Part shown: positions 49,001 to 60,381 of the stretch, piece after piece
How the letters are laid out: every line of letters begins with the position of its first letter
How positions within the stretch are numbered: the stretch's first letter is position 1
NCBI RefSeq assembly: GCF_000002425.4
Contig: NC_037254.1
Span: forward strand, 21,794,115-21,858,114
Length of the DNA stretch: 64,000 nucleotides
Direction of reading: 5' to 3'
Source: Physcomitrium patens
Lineage: Eukaryota > Streptophyta > Bryopsida > Funariales > Funariaceae
The notes under the pieces: model-generated
Told to the model about the DNA's origin: nothing
Database searches by the model: none
The model's input: the letters and a program-made list of their open reading frames with translations, nothing else
Program-made: the position numbers and the translations under genes

Positions 49001-49950
49001 CATAACTAGAAGAGTGTGTTTTTTTATAGGGCCTAAAATTGTGAAATACATCTTACTTGAATCTTGTGATTTCCTAATACCACCATCATAGTTTTAGAGT
49101 TGGATAGTTGTATTTTTATTAAAATTGAGGAGCTTACTCTTTGGATGTGTACATCTATTGCATTATTAATTTGTATATAATGTCGTAATTGAGACAACAA
49201 TGCAATCATTGTTTTTGAATTAAATGATATCTCTTGAGCTAAAAGAACAATAGCAACGCCAACATTTACTATACCATTGCTATTTGTTTTAGGACATTAT
49301 ATATCACGTCACCAATGCCCTTTCTGTCTACAATCCTTATAAGTACTTCTAGAATTATCAATCTTAGTCTTCTATTTTTATTGTGGATGGTGCTTCTTTA
49401 AGAATTCTTTTCCTCTTGCATACACTACTTAAGTAGAAAATAGAAAACTAGTCTTCTTCTTTCTTTACATTTCTTCTTCAAAAAGAATAAATTATACAAT
49501 CTCTTTTGTGATTTCTTTTTTTTACTCAATGCAATCAATTGAATAAGTAGATCTCAAAATTTTAGTAATGTGGTGAGTATAAGAAATATCATGTTTTATT
49601 TATCTTTTTCACCATTGGCTTCAATATATTGATTCCTAAGATCAAAAATCTCTCTAAAAAAATCTCCATACATTCTTTATCTATATATTAAAGATTACAT
49701 AATTTCTTTATTAAAAATATCTCAATAATAATTCTTAAGGACTTATAGATTTTAGCCAATATGTTCTACATTTCCTTTGTAATATTATATTTGCTTATAT
49801 GAATTAATTGAAAATGCTTAACTTTGAATGCAATCAATGCTTGTACTTTTTCTTTGCTTGATTTCTATTTTAATTTTTCATCAATATTTCTATGGTATTT
49901 TAATGTCTTGTCTATATGCATGTAAAGCTTGCAAATATGCATCAAGTGTT
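45890..49950 (-). mobile_element. Ty1/copia retrotransposon relic, minus strand
   Basis: Read on the minus strand: a zinc knuckle near 49340-49270 (KDCRQKGHW), GAG-pre-integrase near 49000-48870 (KKHTLLVMKDVHWILGACD, VNGVDWILSLGNLCTQ), an RT start near 47590-47330 (WSHAMK, IFKKKLVSNG), the RT/RNase H junction at 46936-46616 (NGTIYLNKIKYIYRKLEEFE, YLTNNISYDIAFACQHFAQY), RNase H at 46495-46277 (GYVFILDKAMITWSSKKQSL) and the C-terminal EYCSMEQIVANIFTKPLLRD near 46170-46110. A polypurine tract (TTGAAAGAGGGA) and an LTR start (TGTTGAATGTCCCATG) follow at 46048-46021. Stops and frameshifts are frequent. The 5' LTR was not found; the left limit near 45890 and right limit near 49950 are approximate. 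Confidence 0.82.
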
Positions 49951-50329
49951 TCATAATAAATACCAATATGCCATAGTTTTTTTCATCTAATCAATCAATA
50001 CAATGGTCCATTAAAGATGCCATTGAAAAATATAATTAATGTAATAACAACAAATAATTATAAGAGAAAAATTAGCAAATAATCTACAAAATGTAATATT
50101 TGAAGAATAGAAGTACTAAGCTATATTGGAGCAAAAAAGGCTTGTCTTCACCACCAGCAACAAATGGAATTTAATTAAGTAAAAACCAATATCAATAGAA
50201 TTGAATTCCAATTCTAGCAGCTTTAGTAATTCTAGCAACTCTAGCAAGTCTTTGGCTTTGGCAATATTCTAGTGGCAATGGAGTTCTGGGATCAAGCAAA
50301 TCATGTAAGTTTTTATCTACAAAAAACAT

Positions 50330-50865
50330 CTAATTGTATTCAAATTAATATTCATCTACAACATTATTCATCTAAAATGATATTCATCTAAAGCACTCTT
50401 CATAATATCTTTTAGAAAAGCTTCCTAGAAGCTTCATAGATACAATTTTGACTTTATACATATTTGTAATTAATTGGTAGGTTTGAAACTTGGTCAACAA
50501 GTTAATTACGTGTTACATTTGTTGGTAGTTTGTAGAACAAGCTAACTATGTGGTGCATATATAGAAAACTTGCCTTGCAAGTTTAGTCATATGTCTTACA
50601 AAGTCATCACGTATTAGAGGTTCTATAGAACAACCTTACACAGGTCTTAGTTGCATAGTATAGATGGAAAGAAGAGTGAAGCCTTCTTTACTCTTATTAA
50701 TACTTGTCTAATCCTTAGACTTGTTTCAAGACTTTCTAATCTTGTTGTCTTTGGCAATAGCCATTCTAATTTAATATTATATCATATTTGAGTGATTTTC
50801 TAATCTTTTTGAATGACATAAGAATATATTGATCTTTTAATTCTTTGAGGTTCATGTCCTTAATA
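50330..50865 (+). mobile_element. LTR of the AT-rich gypsy family, plus sense
   Basis: Matches the reverse complement of 10606-11112: AAGCTTCCTAGAAGCTTC, later ATAGTATAGATGGAAAGAAG at the TATA position, then the end GGTTCATGTCCTTAATA. No gypsy coding region flanks it, so it is probably a solo LTR. The left boundary is approximate and no target duplication could be fixed. Confidence 0.75.
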
Positions 50866-50934
50866 ACTAGGCACCATAATTCAATAATTTATTAGATTTA
50901 AGCATTCATGATTCTTTAAAGAGCTACTTAATTT

Positions 50935-50938
<4 letters not shown>

Positions 50939-50971
<33 letters not shown>
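50939..50971. repeat. (TA)n microsatellite
   Basis: About 16 TA units in AT-rich DNA. Confidence 0.95.
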
Positions 50972-50974
<3 letters not shown>

Positions 50975-51649
50975 TTTTACTTCTTAATTTTTTCTATAAC
51001 ATATTTTATAAACAAACACAAATAATGATTATATTAATACAAGGTATTTGACTCTTCTTTATTTAAAAATTCTTTCCAACTTCATATTAACTCCTCTTAG
51101 AGTGAATAAGAGCTTTTTGAAAAGATAACAAAGAGAGGAATCATTCCTTAAAATCTTTAAATAAAATACCAAAAATACTCTAAAAAATCTACCAAAAAAA
51201 CCCTGATGAAGATCTTGAAAAGAATCTAGCTCTATTTTTTAATTCTAAAACACACTTCATCTTCATGCTAATTCTTCTTAAAGCGAGTGAGATCTTTTGG
51301 AAAAGCTAATAAAAAAAGGAACTACTTCTCAAAATTTTCAAATAAAATACTAAAAATACTTTGAAAAAATTCCTAAAGAATGGCTAGCTATATCTAAAGA
51401 GAGAGAGCTCGAGCAAAGGAGAGAGAGGTCCAAAAGTCAACTCAAGTTGATACCACTCCACTTCAGCCCATGTCTCTTTACTTTACCACCATACGACTCT
51501 ATCTCAAGTCCATATCAAAGCACATATCTTTGGAAAAAAAAAACTATTAATATCTATAATAATCTTTATTTTTTTATATCTTTATTATAAAAAAAATTAT
51601 AATATTTTATCTTAATTTTACATATTATGCCACTTCTTAACACAACAAT

Positions 51650-52090
51650 GCCTTATATTCTTGTATAATGAGCTTTTTCAAAAAATTTAAGCCTCTAAAT
51701 CTTTTTTTCAACTTTTTAAATTTTTTATACTTTAAAAAAAGTCAATTCTTTCAATAAAATCAAATTCTCTAATCTATTTAGAAATTCTTGCAAAGTCTCA
51801 AATTTTCAAATATATAGCTTCTCCAAGCATGTTAAGCTACCAAATTCTTTCAAAAACTTTTTCAACTTCCTATATTTTGAGAAATCTAATTCTTCTAATG
51901 AAACCAATTCTTCAATCTACTTGGAAAGTCTTCCAAAGCTTCATATTTATGTATATTTAGCTTCTCTATAGGTGTTAAGTATCCAATTCTATTTAATATC
52001 ACCTTCAACCTATTATATTTAGTAATTTTTAATTCTTTCAAAAAATTAGTTTTATCCATCTTTATGTAAATTCTTCTAGTAACAAATAAT
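51650..52090 (-). pseudogene. Second LRR relic (NBS-LRR type), minus strand
   Basis: Read on the minus strand, short stretches repeat with leucine-rich spacing: LKVILNRIGYLTPIEKLNIH, then ALEDFPSRLKN, and further on LRLCKNFLNRLENLILLKEL. This is the LPxxIGxLTxLExLxIxxCxxLExxP layout of plant NBS-LRR disease-resistance proteins. Stops and frame changes are common and no NB-ARC domain was found nearby. Assignment rests on pattern only. It differs from the 10-12.7 kb array in unit sequence and orientation. Confidence 0.5.
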
Positions 52091-53590
52091 TTTCAAGATG
52101 AAAGAAAATCAAAAGTGTCATGATATACAACTTATTTATCAATTATTTTATATTTATATAATTGATTAGATATAAACTTATTAATGGTAATAATTTATAT
52201 CTATCATTTGAAAAAAATTCAAAAAGCTATAGTTGTGAAGATGAATTGCATGCATTTGACTAATAGCCTTATGTTTGGTAAATGTTTCAAAACCTATCAA
52301 TAGTGTCTTTTTGAGTTTTAATTATATAGTCTTCATTTAAAAAGTACATGACCAAACATCAAAGTTTTGATGTTTGTTCTACAGGAGTTGAAATAAGTTG
52401 CAAGAAAGAGGATCTATAAAAAAAAATTTAAGAACATGTCATCAAATATTAAAAGACTTGAAAGAAGAGATTAATGGAAGAAATTCATATGCACCTTGTA
52501 TTTGTGTAAAAAATATACAAGGACTTTTGTTCAATAAAAAATAGGGTGGAATAACAAGCATATGGAGCATCAACTTCAACAAGCAAGCGAGCACAAAAGT
52601 TCCTAAGCATGTCAATAAGCTTTGATATAAGAAAAACAATTTTTCTATGATAGTTGAGAGCAAGATGACATAAGTAATTTTCACCTAATATTTGAATTTA
52701 TTTCACAATGTACATTGGTTTTTTTCATAATAGAGTAGAAGATAGAGGTATGGATAGAGTGATGTTAAAAAAGACTAATGGTAGTACATATTAAAAGAAA
52801 GAATTTTAGTAAATATTCTCTTGAAGAATGGATATTAAAAAAAAAATTATTACAAAACAAATCATATATATATATATATATATATATTTTAAAATTTATG
52901 ATATATATATAATATTTATATTTTTAATATTTCTTTAAATAATGGTTGTAATACAAAAAAGATAATAAGAACTTTATAATAGTGTCTAAGACTTTTATAG
53001 ATTTTATACTCTAAAACATAAAATATAGAAAAAAGGATTTATCTCTTCTTATTCTAAAATGCAAAGAATCATCTTGTCTAGAAATAAAAGCATAAACATA
53101 TTAATTACAAACGTAGGCAATGACTAAAGGTTGTATATACAAAGAATTTATTGTTGTTTTTATGATGTATATATGACAATAGAGCACTCATTTTTCTTTA
53201 AAATGCATATGTTTAAATATATATATATATATATATATATGATGAAACTATAAAAGTCAGAATATTTAGAAGCAGTTCCATAGAGAATTGATGTTTTATT
53301 GAGTAGTACAATGGAATTAAAGGACAGAAAAAAACCACTCCATTGATGAAGTTGCATCACCATCCATCCGACGCTCTTGGCAAGTAGTGGGATCTCGTCG
53401 AATCATCCTAAGTTGGTAGCAAATTCTCCCGCCGATTAGGGCTCGGCTGCCCCATCTCAACCAAAACAAACCACGGACGGATTCATCTCGCAAGGAGGGA
53501 GGGAGTATGGTGCGGCAGATTAGACTCTTTCCGCAAAGTATGTTTGTCCAAGGATGGAGTAGTTTAGATTCCCGGCCAGGCTGCATTCCC
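52091..53590. other. AT-rich spacer with microsatellites
   Basis: TA repeats at about 52864-52887 and 53216-53240. An 80-codon minus frame at 52442-52684 matches nothing known. GC rises sharply from about 53310 toward the BBD gene; open frames on the minus strand there (53317-53960) look like by-products of the GC rise. Confidence 0.5.
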
Positions 53591-53596
53591 GACGTC

Positions 53597-53658
53597 GCAC
53601 ACCTGATTCGGACGATGTGGTACGAGTCAGGTGTGCATCGTACCGGTCCACGATGCAC
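53597..53658. repeat. Overlapping inverted repeats upstream of the BBD gene
   Basis: GCACACCTGATTCG (53597-53610) and CGAGTCAGGTGTGC (53623-53636) are inverted copies with one mismatch around 12 nt. The second arm overlaps another pair: GTGCATCGT (53633-53641) with ACGATGCAC (53650-53658) around ACCGGTCC. The two stems are mutually exclusive. The function is unknown. Confidence 0.85.
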
Positions 53659-54254
53659 CATACTTGTGGATTAATTAGTTAATTACCTGTGATATTGAAT
53701 GTGGATTAAATTGCTCTGCGCGTTGCTCTGAATTCATAGCACGAGCTCCGGCGCTGCTCGGCCCTGGCCATCTCGCCACGAGCTTCTCGAATTCCAGCTC
53801 GATAAGTTCTGCCACGCTGCTGTAATTGTTGGAATTCGATATAAATACAACCATCGTCCAGGGTCAGGACGAAAAGTAGACGAATCGTCGGAAATGAGAC
53901 GAATGGGAGCGTTCGTTCGTCGTAGCGGTGAATAGGGGAGAGTGTCCACATGCCTGCCATGAAGGAGGGAGGGGGTCCTCGAGTCGTCGTCGGCGTTCAC
54001 AGCAGGAAATTTCAATTCATAAGCTCTCGTCGCGTAGACGTGGAGGCGAATTTGCACGCCGTGGCCTTCGTCACCGTCGGATCGAGGTTCGTGCGCCGCT
54101 TTTTACTTTTGTTTTTTTTCTCTGGCGATGGACGTGGTTGGAAAGCGCAGGTGATTTCTGTGAGGGATCGGTGTGAGGGAAGGTTACAAGTTTGATTTCT
54201 CGCGAAGAGGATTTTTGCATTTTGGCAGGGAGAAAGGAATATTGGATTTGGTTT

Positions 54255-55274
54255 ATGGAGACTCTGCGAGCCGTGCATCATGTGGTTGGCCTGAAGGCCG
54301 GCGGTGCGGGTGCATCCCGATTTGTGGTCATGGGGTGCAATTCGGCTCAGTTTTGGGGGTTAAGGAGTGTCGCGCATGGGGTTTCGGGAAATTTGAGGCA
54401 CGAGCGGGCGGTGTGGAAGAGGATCGGCGAGGTGCGGAGGGTTAAGAGGAGGGGTGCATTTTATGCGGCGTACGAGAGCTCGAGCGGTGGGAATAGTCAT
54501 GTCGAAGATGGAGGCAACGGCGGGGGTAACGGTACGAGCGAATATCTGGAAGCCCAGGTTATGGACGCTGTGAGCATGGTTCCATTTCATGGCAAGTTGC
54601 TCATGACACTAGGAAACGGGAGAGAGATGGAGGTTGATCACATCAATCCTGCCAAGGGTCGATTGCTTTACAAATCCAGCACACCGACGATCTTCTTGAA
54701 GGTCACGGATGGGTCGAATTTGATGTTGCCAATTGTAGTGGGCGAGGCGGCTGTGAGTATGCTCATGAGGGCGTTGCACGATGATGAACATGTCGGTCGG
54801 CCAAATTACTACGCTCTCATGCGTGATATGGTGGAGACTCTGCGTTATGAGCCGAGAATGGTTAGGATAACCGATAGAGTTGTAGACACTTACTACGCCA
54901 GGATCTATATGGGCAAGCCTGGTGAGGATGACATTGTGAGCGTGGATGCAAGGCCGTCGGATGCAATCAACTACGCGGTACGTTGCAAGATTCCGATTTA
55001 TGTGAATAGCAGCATCATTAAGGCGGATGCTGTGCGGCCTGTGACGGAGGTTGAGCTCACTAAGAGGATAGAGCTCTATTTACCGAGGAAAAGAAACCTT
55101 ATTTTGAGAGAACCTTTTTCTTCGTATCAACCAGATGTTTTCCAAGATGAGATGGCTATGGTGGTCTGCATGCTCGTTGCTGCTCAGCAGGAGCGCTATG
55201 CTGATGCAATTCGATGGAGAGACGAACTTGCGAGACTTCGTGCAGATTTCAAGGGAAAGCTGCAGCGATTTTAA
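54255..55274 (+). CDS. BBD: Bifunctional nuclease, BBD1/2-like (DUF151 + UVR)
   Basis: 339 residues, intronless coding region, from the ATG at 54255 (METLRAVHHVVGLK). The open frame reaches 54192 only through a TTG codon, and TTTTGGCAG just upstream at about 54222-54230 looks like the end of a leader intron. The bifunctional-nuclease domain spans about residues 105-260: IFLKVTDGSNLMLPIVVGEA, VDTYYARIYMG, and the signature VSVDARPSDAINYAVRCKIP. A UVR motif closes the protein at about 304-333 (MLVAAQQERYADAIRWRDEL). Length and order match Arabidopsis BBD1 and BBD2, which have RNase and DNase activity and act in ABA-linked callose deposition and basal defence. The basic N-terminal 70 residues are family-variable; targeting cannot be settled by eye. 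An unusual inverted-repeat cluster lies about 600 bp upstream. Confidence 0.92.
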   Translation: METLRAVHHVVGLKAGGAGASRFVVMGCNSAQFWGLRSVAHGVSGNLRHERAVWKRIGEVRRVKRRGAFYAAYESSSGGNSHVEDGGNGGGNGTSEYLEAQVMDAVSMVPFHGKLLMTLGNGREMEVDHINPAKGRLLYKSSTPTIFLKVTDGSNLMLPIVVGEAAVSMLMRALHDDEHVGRPNYYALMRDMVETLRYEPRMVRITDRVVDTYYARIYMGKPGEDDIVSVDARPSDAINYAVRCKIPIYVNSSIIKADAVRPVTEVELTKRIELYLPRKRNLILREPFSSYQPDVFQDEMAMVVCMLVAAQQERYADAIRWRDELARLRADFKGKLQRF

Positions 55275-55508
55275 TTGTCTATTTGGAGCAAGCCTACGGG
55301 AGGCTAATTCTTGCTAATATTTGCTCTCATGTATAGAACTTCCAGTTTGATTTACATATAGATCTTGTCATGTTAGGATAATTCGTGTGAATAATGTGAA
55401 ACGAAAGGCGACAGAAAACCTAAACCAATTTTCTTGTAATATACGTCAATTCGAAAACTGCTAGCTTCTCGTGCTCTGATTCCCTTGTTTGTTTCACATA
55501 CATGATGA

Positions 55509-55784
55509 TCACCTGCGAACTTCGTTGACAGCTTCCTCATATTGTTTAATTGTGGAATGCTTTCTTCTATCACCTCTTGGTGTTGGGGCTTCTGCTGTGC
55601 AGATTCTACATCCGGTACCCAGTAGACATTTTTGTCTAGCATCCAAGTAGATACTTGCTGCAATTTCTAGCTCGTTCCAACATTCCCTGTTGCAACAGAA
55701 GACCCAATCGATCTTATTTTTCAGCGAAGTAGAGTTTGTGAGCATGGAACTTCTCAGACTCATCTCTCGCTCTTTTTTCCCCAT
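55509..55784 (-). CDS. Hypothetical 91-residue cysteine-containing ORF, doubtful
   Basis: The minus-strand frame from the ATG at 55784 (MGKKEREMSL) ends in a charged tail, with WVFCCNRECW and LGTGCRICTAE giving six cysteines in the centre. The same frame is open back to an ATG at 56000, which would give 163 residues. No family is recognised. It faces the 3' end of the BBD gene, so it could be an antisense frame over its 3' UTR. Codon pattern alone cannot decide. Confidence 0.2.
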   Translation of the reverse strand: MGKKEREMSLRSSMLTNSTSLKNKIDWVFCCNRECWNELEIAASIYLDARQKCLLGTGCRICTAEAPTPRGDRRKHSTIKQYEEAVNEVRR

Positions 55785-56000
55785 TTTGTTTATTCCTACT
55801 AGGCTTTCACGTAACCCTAGTTTGTTCTGGATATAATAATTGAAGAATTTGCGGCATTTGTTGTTTTTCCTTGCATCTCCTTGTAGCCTTACGGCTGTAA
55901 GTGGACTGTGTCGTTGAGTTGGAAACAAAAACATGTTTTGCATGCATGGTGTAGGTACAAATGTATTTTTTATACAATCTAAAGTCAATATACAAAACAT

Positions 56001-58387
56001 GTTACTTGCAAAACATTATTCTCTTTGATATTTCCTAAAATATATTATCAATTAATAGAAACTTTGAATTGCTGATTTTGAGAAAAAGAAAATCATACAA
56101 AGTGAACATTCATACAAAGAAATTTCCTTGGTAAATACAAACACATTTCTTAATGTTGAAATTGCTCAAAATCGAAATTTTTGTGTGGGTTATTTACTGG
56201 AGTCTCTAGATTTTGGTTTTGTTTAAAACAATTATCACTATATCTCATCTAAACTACAACATTAACCAAATACCTTATATAAAACCATCTAGTAAGTATG
56301 TTTTTTATTTTATTTTTATTTTGTGCTATGAGAGCTTTTTAGTACAACCTACTAAATTAGGTGATATACTTTGTTAGTATTGCTACTACAAATTAAAAAA
56401 ATCAGGATAAATCAATGTAAGGAATTATTTCTTGATAGTTTGAAATATATTCTTGACAGAATTTTGCTAAGTCTTATTCTAAATCATTAGAATAACAATT
56501 TTTGGATTGAAATATTAGAAATGATTAAATTATTGGTTAAATATTTATGAATAAAATAATATAAAAAATAATTTATTTTTATTACAAATAGTAAGAATTT
56601 TTAATAGAAAACGTTTCTAAGATCTTTATTTTTTATATATTACCATAAAAAATTCTTACACATTATTTTTTACTACCTTCTTCAAAGTTCTTTCTGTACA
56701 TGGAAATTTTTGTAGAAACAATCTCAAACAACTTATGCACTTGCAACACCACAACTTTTTGTAATTGTTTTCTTTTAAGAAAAAAATGGTAATTTTTTAG
56801 ATCATAAAACACCTATGATACTACTTAGTCACATTAATATTACATATAAAAATTAGAATATAAAAACCTACAAATTACTTTTAAATAAATATTTATATTA
56901 TAATATTAAAAAAATATTGTATACAATATTTTAAGAATTCTTATATACAAAAATAATGTATTCTTTTAAATTCAAAAAAATATAAAAAGACATAAAAACC
57001 ACCTTATTATAAAATATAATAAAATAAAGAAAATTGAATCATATTTTCATATAGTTTAAAACTATTTATAAATTAAAAATCATTATAATTCATACTAAAG
57101 TAATCTATAAATATTTTTTTATATATAAATTTGAAAATCAAATATTAAAAAAAATCACTAAAATTATCTATTTTTATTCATTTAAAAATACTAAAAAATC
57201 ATGTTTATATTATCATATTTTAATTTTAATATATATATTATCATATTATTGCATATAGATTCAAGTCAATTAAAAGTTATTTTGTATTTAATTAGTCATC
57301 TTTTGGCTGATTTAATAGCCAAAAATGTTTATTAAAATATAATATAATAAAATTATAAAGCATTTAATTATTTTGAGATGAGGTTTGAAACATGCTATGA
57401 GAATTTTTATTTTAAAAAATTTATACCTCTATTAATCTAAAAATAAGCTAATTAGAAAAACCATTTTTTTTGTTTTAGATTAATTTTAAATTTAAAAAAG
57501 CATACAATATATCTAAAAAAAAAATCAAGTTTTAACTAATCAATGTCTCTACTTAATATTTTGCAATTTAAGATTTATATTGAAGCATCTCTAATTTAAC
57601 TCAAATTCATGGATTTGAATTAATTAGTAGAGATACTAATTCATTCATATAGACCTTACGACAAGAAAATATATATTCAAACTTGCTGTGACTTTGAAAT
57701 AAAAACAATTAAATTTAAAAAATAAAAATAAAAAATATATCACAAAATATTTGATAATGCTTGAGGATGTTCTAAAGGCTAACAACATTTTTTGACAAAC
57801 ATTTGAATTCGTAAAAAAAACTTATTGAATAAGTCTCAAATAATCAAAAAAAATTATTTGTTATTTTTACAAAAAAAACCTTTTGGTAAGTACATATCTA
57901 CCATTTCAACAAAAAACTTAGTCAAAGTTCAAAAGATGGCATATTTTTATAATTAAAACTTTGCACCTTTAAGTATAATTATTGATAAACTAAAATAATA
58001 TTAAAAATAAGAATAATTGCAAATAAAAATCAAAGAAAATAAATAAAAACATCAATTTAGTACTTTAAAATTTTAAAATTTTAAAAATATTATTAAAAAG
58101 AAGAAAAAAATGGATAAAATAAATAATATAATATGAGGATCTTAGAATAAAAAGATGAACTACTTTGCTAAGTTGTTGTAATAAAGTACCTTAAAATAGT
58201 AGTAGCACTAAAACACCACAACTAAATTATAAAACTATATTTGACAACATGCTACAAATTTCATATGCAACCACTATTGCACTTTTAAATATATTATTTG
58301 CATAAAGAAGATTAAAAGCATATAGAAGTATGTGGCAATTGTGATACATCATGTACTAAAAATATATAAATTTATCTTCTCTAATAA

Positions 58388-58430
<43 letters not shown>

Positions 58431-59078
58431 CTAAAGTAAATCTTTAGAAAATACTAAGTTTGGTCCTCCTTTGTCTTTGATTTTAAGGTTATCTTCTTAA
58501 AATAATCTTTAATCTATTGCCAAGGCAAAAATATTTAAAACTTATCCAACTTTATCTCTACTAAAAACACCAAGTAAATAAATAATAATGTAGTGTAAGA
58601 ATAAAAATTATTAGTTTTAGAACATAAACATTAAAAAAAATAAGAAGAAAATATTATGAGTCCAAAAATATAACAAAATAAAATTAGATAAGTACTTATA
58701 ATGTAATTTAATGAATGAAAGTATTTTTGGAAAGAAGAAATTATGATATGATATTTAAAAAATAAATTACTTCTAATGTGTTAATTTTAATAGAAATATC
58801 TTTTTATCAAAAGAAAAACAAAATAAAATCGTAATCAATAAAAAATAATATTATAATGATACTTTCTATGTTATAAATACATTTTTAATTTAGGTTTTTT
58901 CATTAAAATTTCACAACATTTTTTTGAAAAATCTTCTTTAATAAAGAGTTTATATTTTTATATTTTTTTTCTTATTTTCCTATATCTAGCCAATTTCAAA
59001 CATACTTAAAAAATATATATATATCTAACAAACTTTGTAAGTTTGAATAATACTTCATTAAGCTTCTTGTTGACATAC
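56001..59078. other. AT-rich spacer, no gene seen
   Basis: No open frame above the reporting length, no transposon domain recognised. A TA microsatellite lies at 58392-58427. Confidence 0.6.
58392..58427. repeat. (TA)n microsatellite
   Basis: About 18 TA units. Confidence 0.95.
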
Positions 59079-59470
59079 AAAAACTTAAGGCTTAGGCTAT
59101 GAACACACTCTAAATTGCCATATGCACACCTATTATGTCTATACACACACCCAAGACCTCAAATTGGTTGTTTTTGATCCCCTCTTCATTAGCTTAACAT
59201 AGGTCCTAGTCTTCTCTTTTCCATCTTCCTTGTCTTGGTATAGGTCCTAGTTCCATGCTCTCCTTCATTGTTTTGGCAATATAACTAGGAAGTTGGCGAA
59301 GATGTCCAAAACCCACACCAAGACAAGAGGAGGAGACTACGACTTGCCTTGGGACAAGAAAGAGGGGGTTTAGAACAACTAATCAAAAACCTTATGTATG
59401 TGTAGACATAATGGGTGTACATATGATAATTTAGGTTGTGCTTGTAGTTCAAGCCAAACTTAATTTTTAT
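59079..59470. mobile_element. MITE-like inverted-repeat element
   Basis: About 390 bp with long imperfect terminal inverted repeats of roughly 100 bp each. The left arm has TAAATTGCCATATGCACACC then ATTATGTCTATACACAC. The right arm, reverse-complemented, has TAAATTATCATATGTACACC then ATTATGTCTACACATAC. The outer ends (AAAACTTAAGGCTTAGGCTA against AAAATTAAGTTTGGCTTGAA) also pair. The middle is GC-richer than the surroundings and encodes nothing. The structure fits a non-autonomous DNA transposon or foldback element; the target duplication could not be settled. Confidence 0.75.
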
Positions 59471-60381
59471 ATGTAGATCCTCTACATTTTCATATTCTAT
59501 AACATTAAAGTGATTTCTATTCTTATAAACTATTTCAAGGGAAATATAATTAATTAGACAATATAAACTTACAATTATTTACATGAAAAATTCTGCATCA
59601 TTTAATTATTTTTTTTCAATTTATGTGTTTTATTTATTTGAGTCACTCCACAACATTACAAAGTTCTTACTAATGTTGTGAAGTTTTCAGCTTTCCACCA
59701 ATCAAATTCTCGCAGTTCTTTAATACGACTCCTTTTCTCATGTCCCCAACGGCAACCCTTAATACAGACATTTTCGATATTTGTAAAAGTTAGGCAAGTG
59801 ATGTAATCAGAAAGAACAGGTACTTGTCAGAAAAAATAAAGAGGAAAAGTTAGCATTTGCATTGCAGATTGAGGCAATCTCCCAACTTGAATTCTACAAA
59901 GGCCACTGAAAAAAGTTCAATGATAATCAATACTTCACTGCCAAGCAAAGGAAGGCACTTCATAGAGAGGACAACAGTAAAAAAAACACTCCGAGCACGT
60001 TTATTTACGTTTCCATAATTTACAATTGACCTCTGCTTTCAAGCACATAGCAGCTTCCCAGCCAATCCTGCAATCAGTAGGTAGCTGTCTGAAACTTCTA
60101 CAGAGTTGGAACCTGCTCACATTCACCTATCAGAATCCGAGTATCCACTCTCAAAGAAAGAGAAAAGACATCAGTAAGATATTAATCCTGCAAAAATTGG
60201 TTGAGAAATCCCAAGGACTTGCAAAAACACAAGCTGTCTGAATCACTGATTCGCACCACACTATCTATTGAGTACAGTTGGAGATTATCTGGAGCAAGAG
60301 GATGAGTTAAGAATAAAATCCTTCACTGCTGCTCTAGATTACCCTAGTATAAAAGAGAGCTTCGATTTCGATGACCCGTTG
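59471..60381. other. 3' flank of the DRP5B gene
   Basis: AT-rich to about 59,700, then gene-like composition that probably includes the DRP5B 3' UTR. Short plus-strand frames such as 60026-60241 are not supported. Confidence 0.45.

Noticed and set aside
53317..53960. Several 80-114-codon minus-strand frames upstream of the BBD gene
   Set aside because: They overlap each other and the likely BBD promoter/leader, and look like by-products of high GC.
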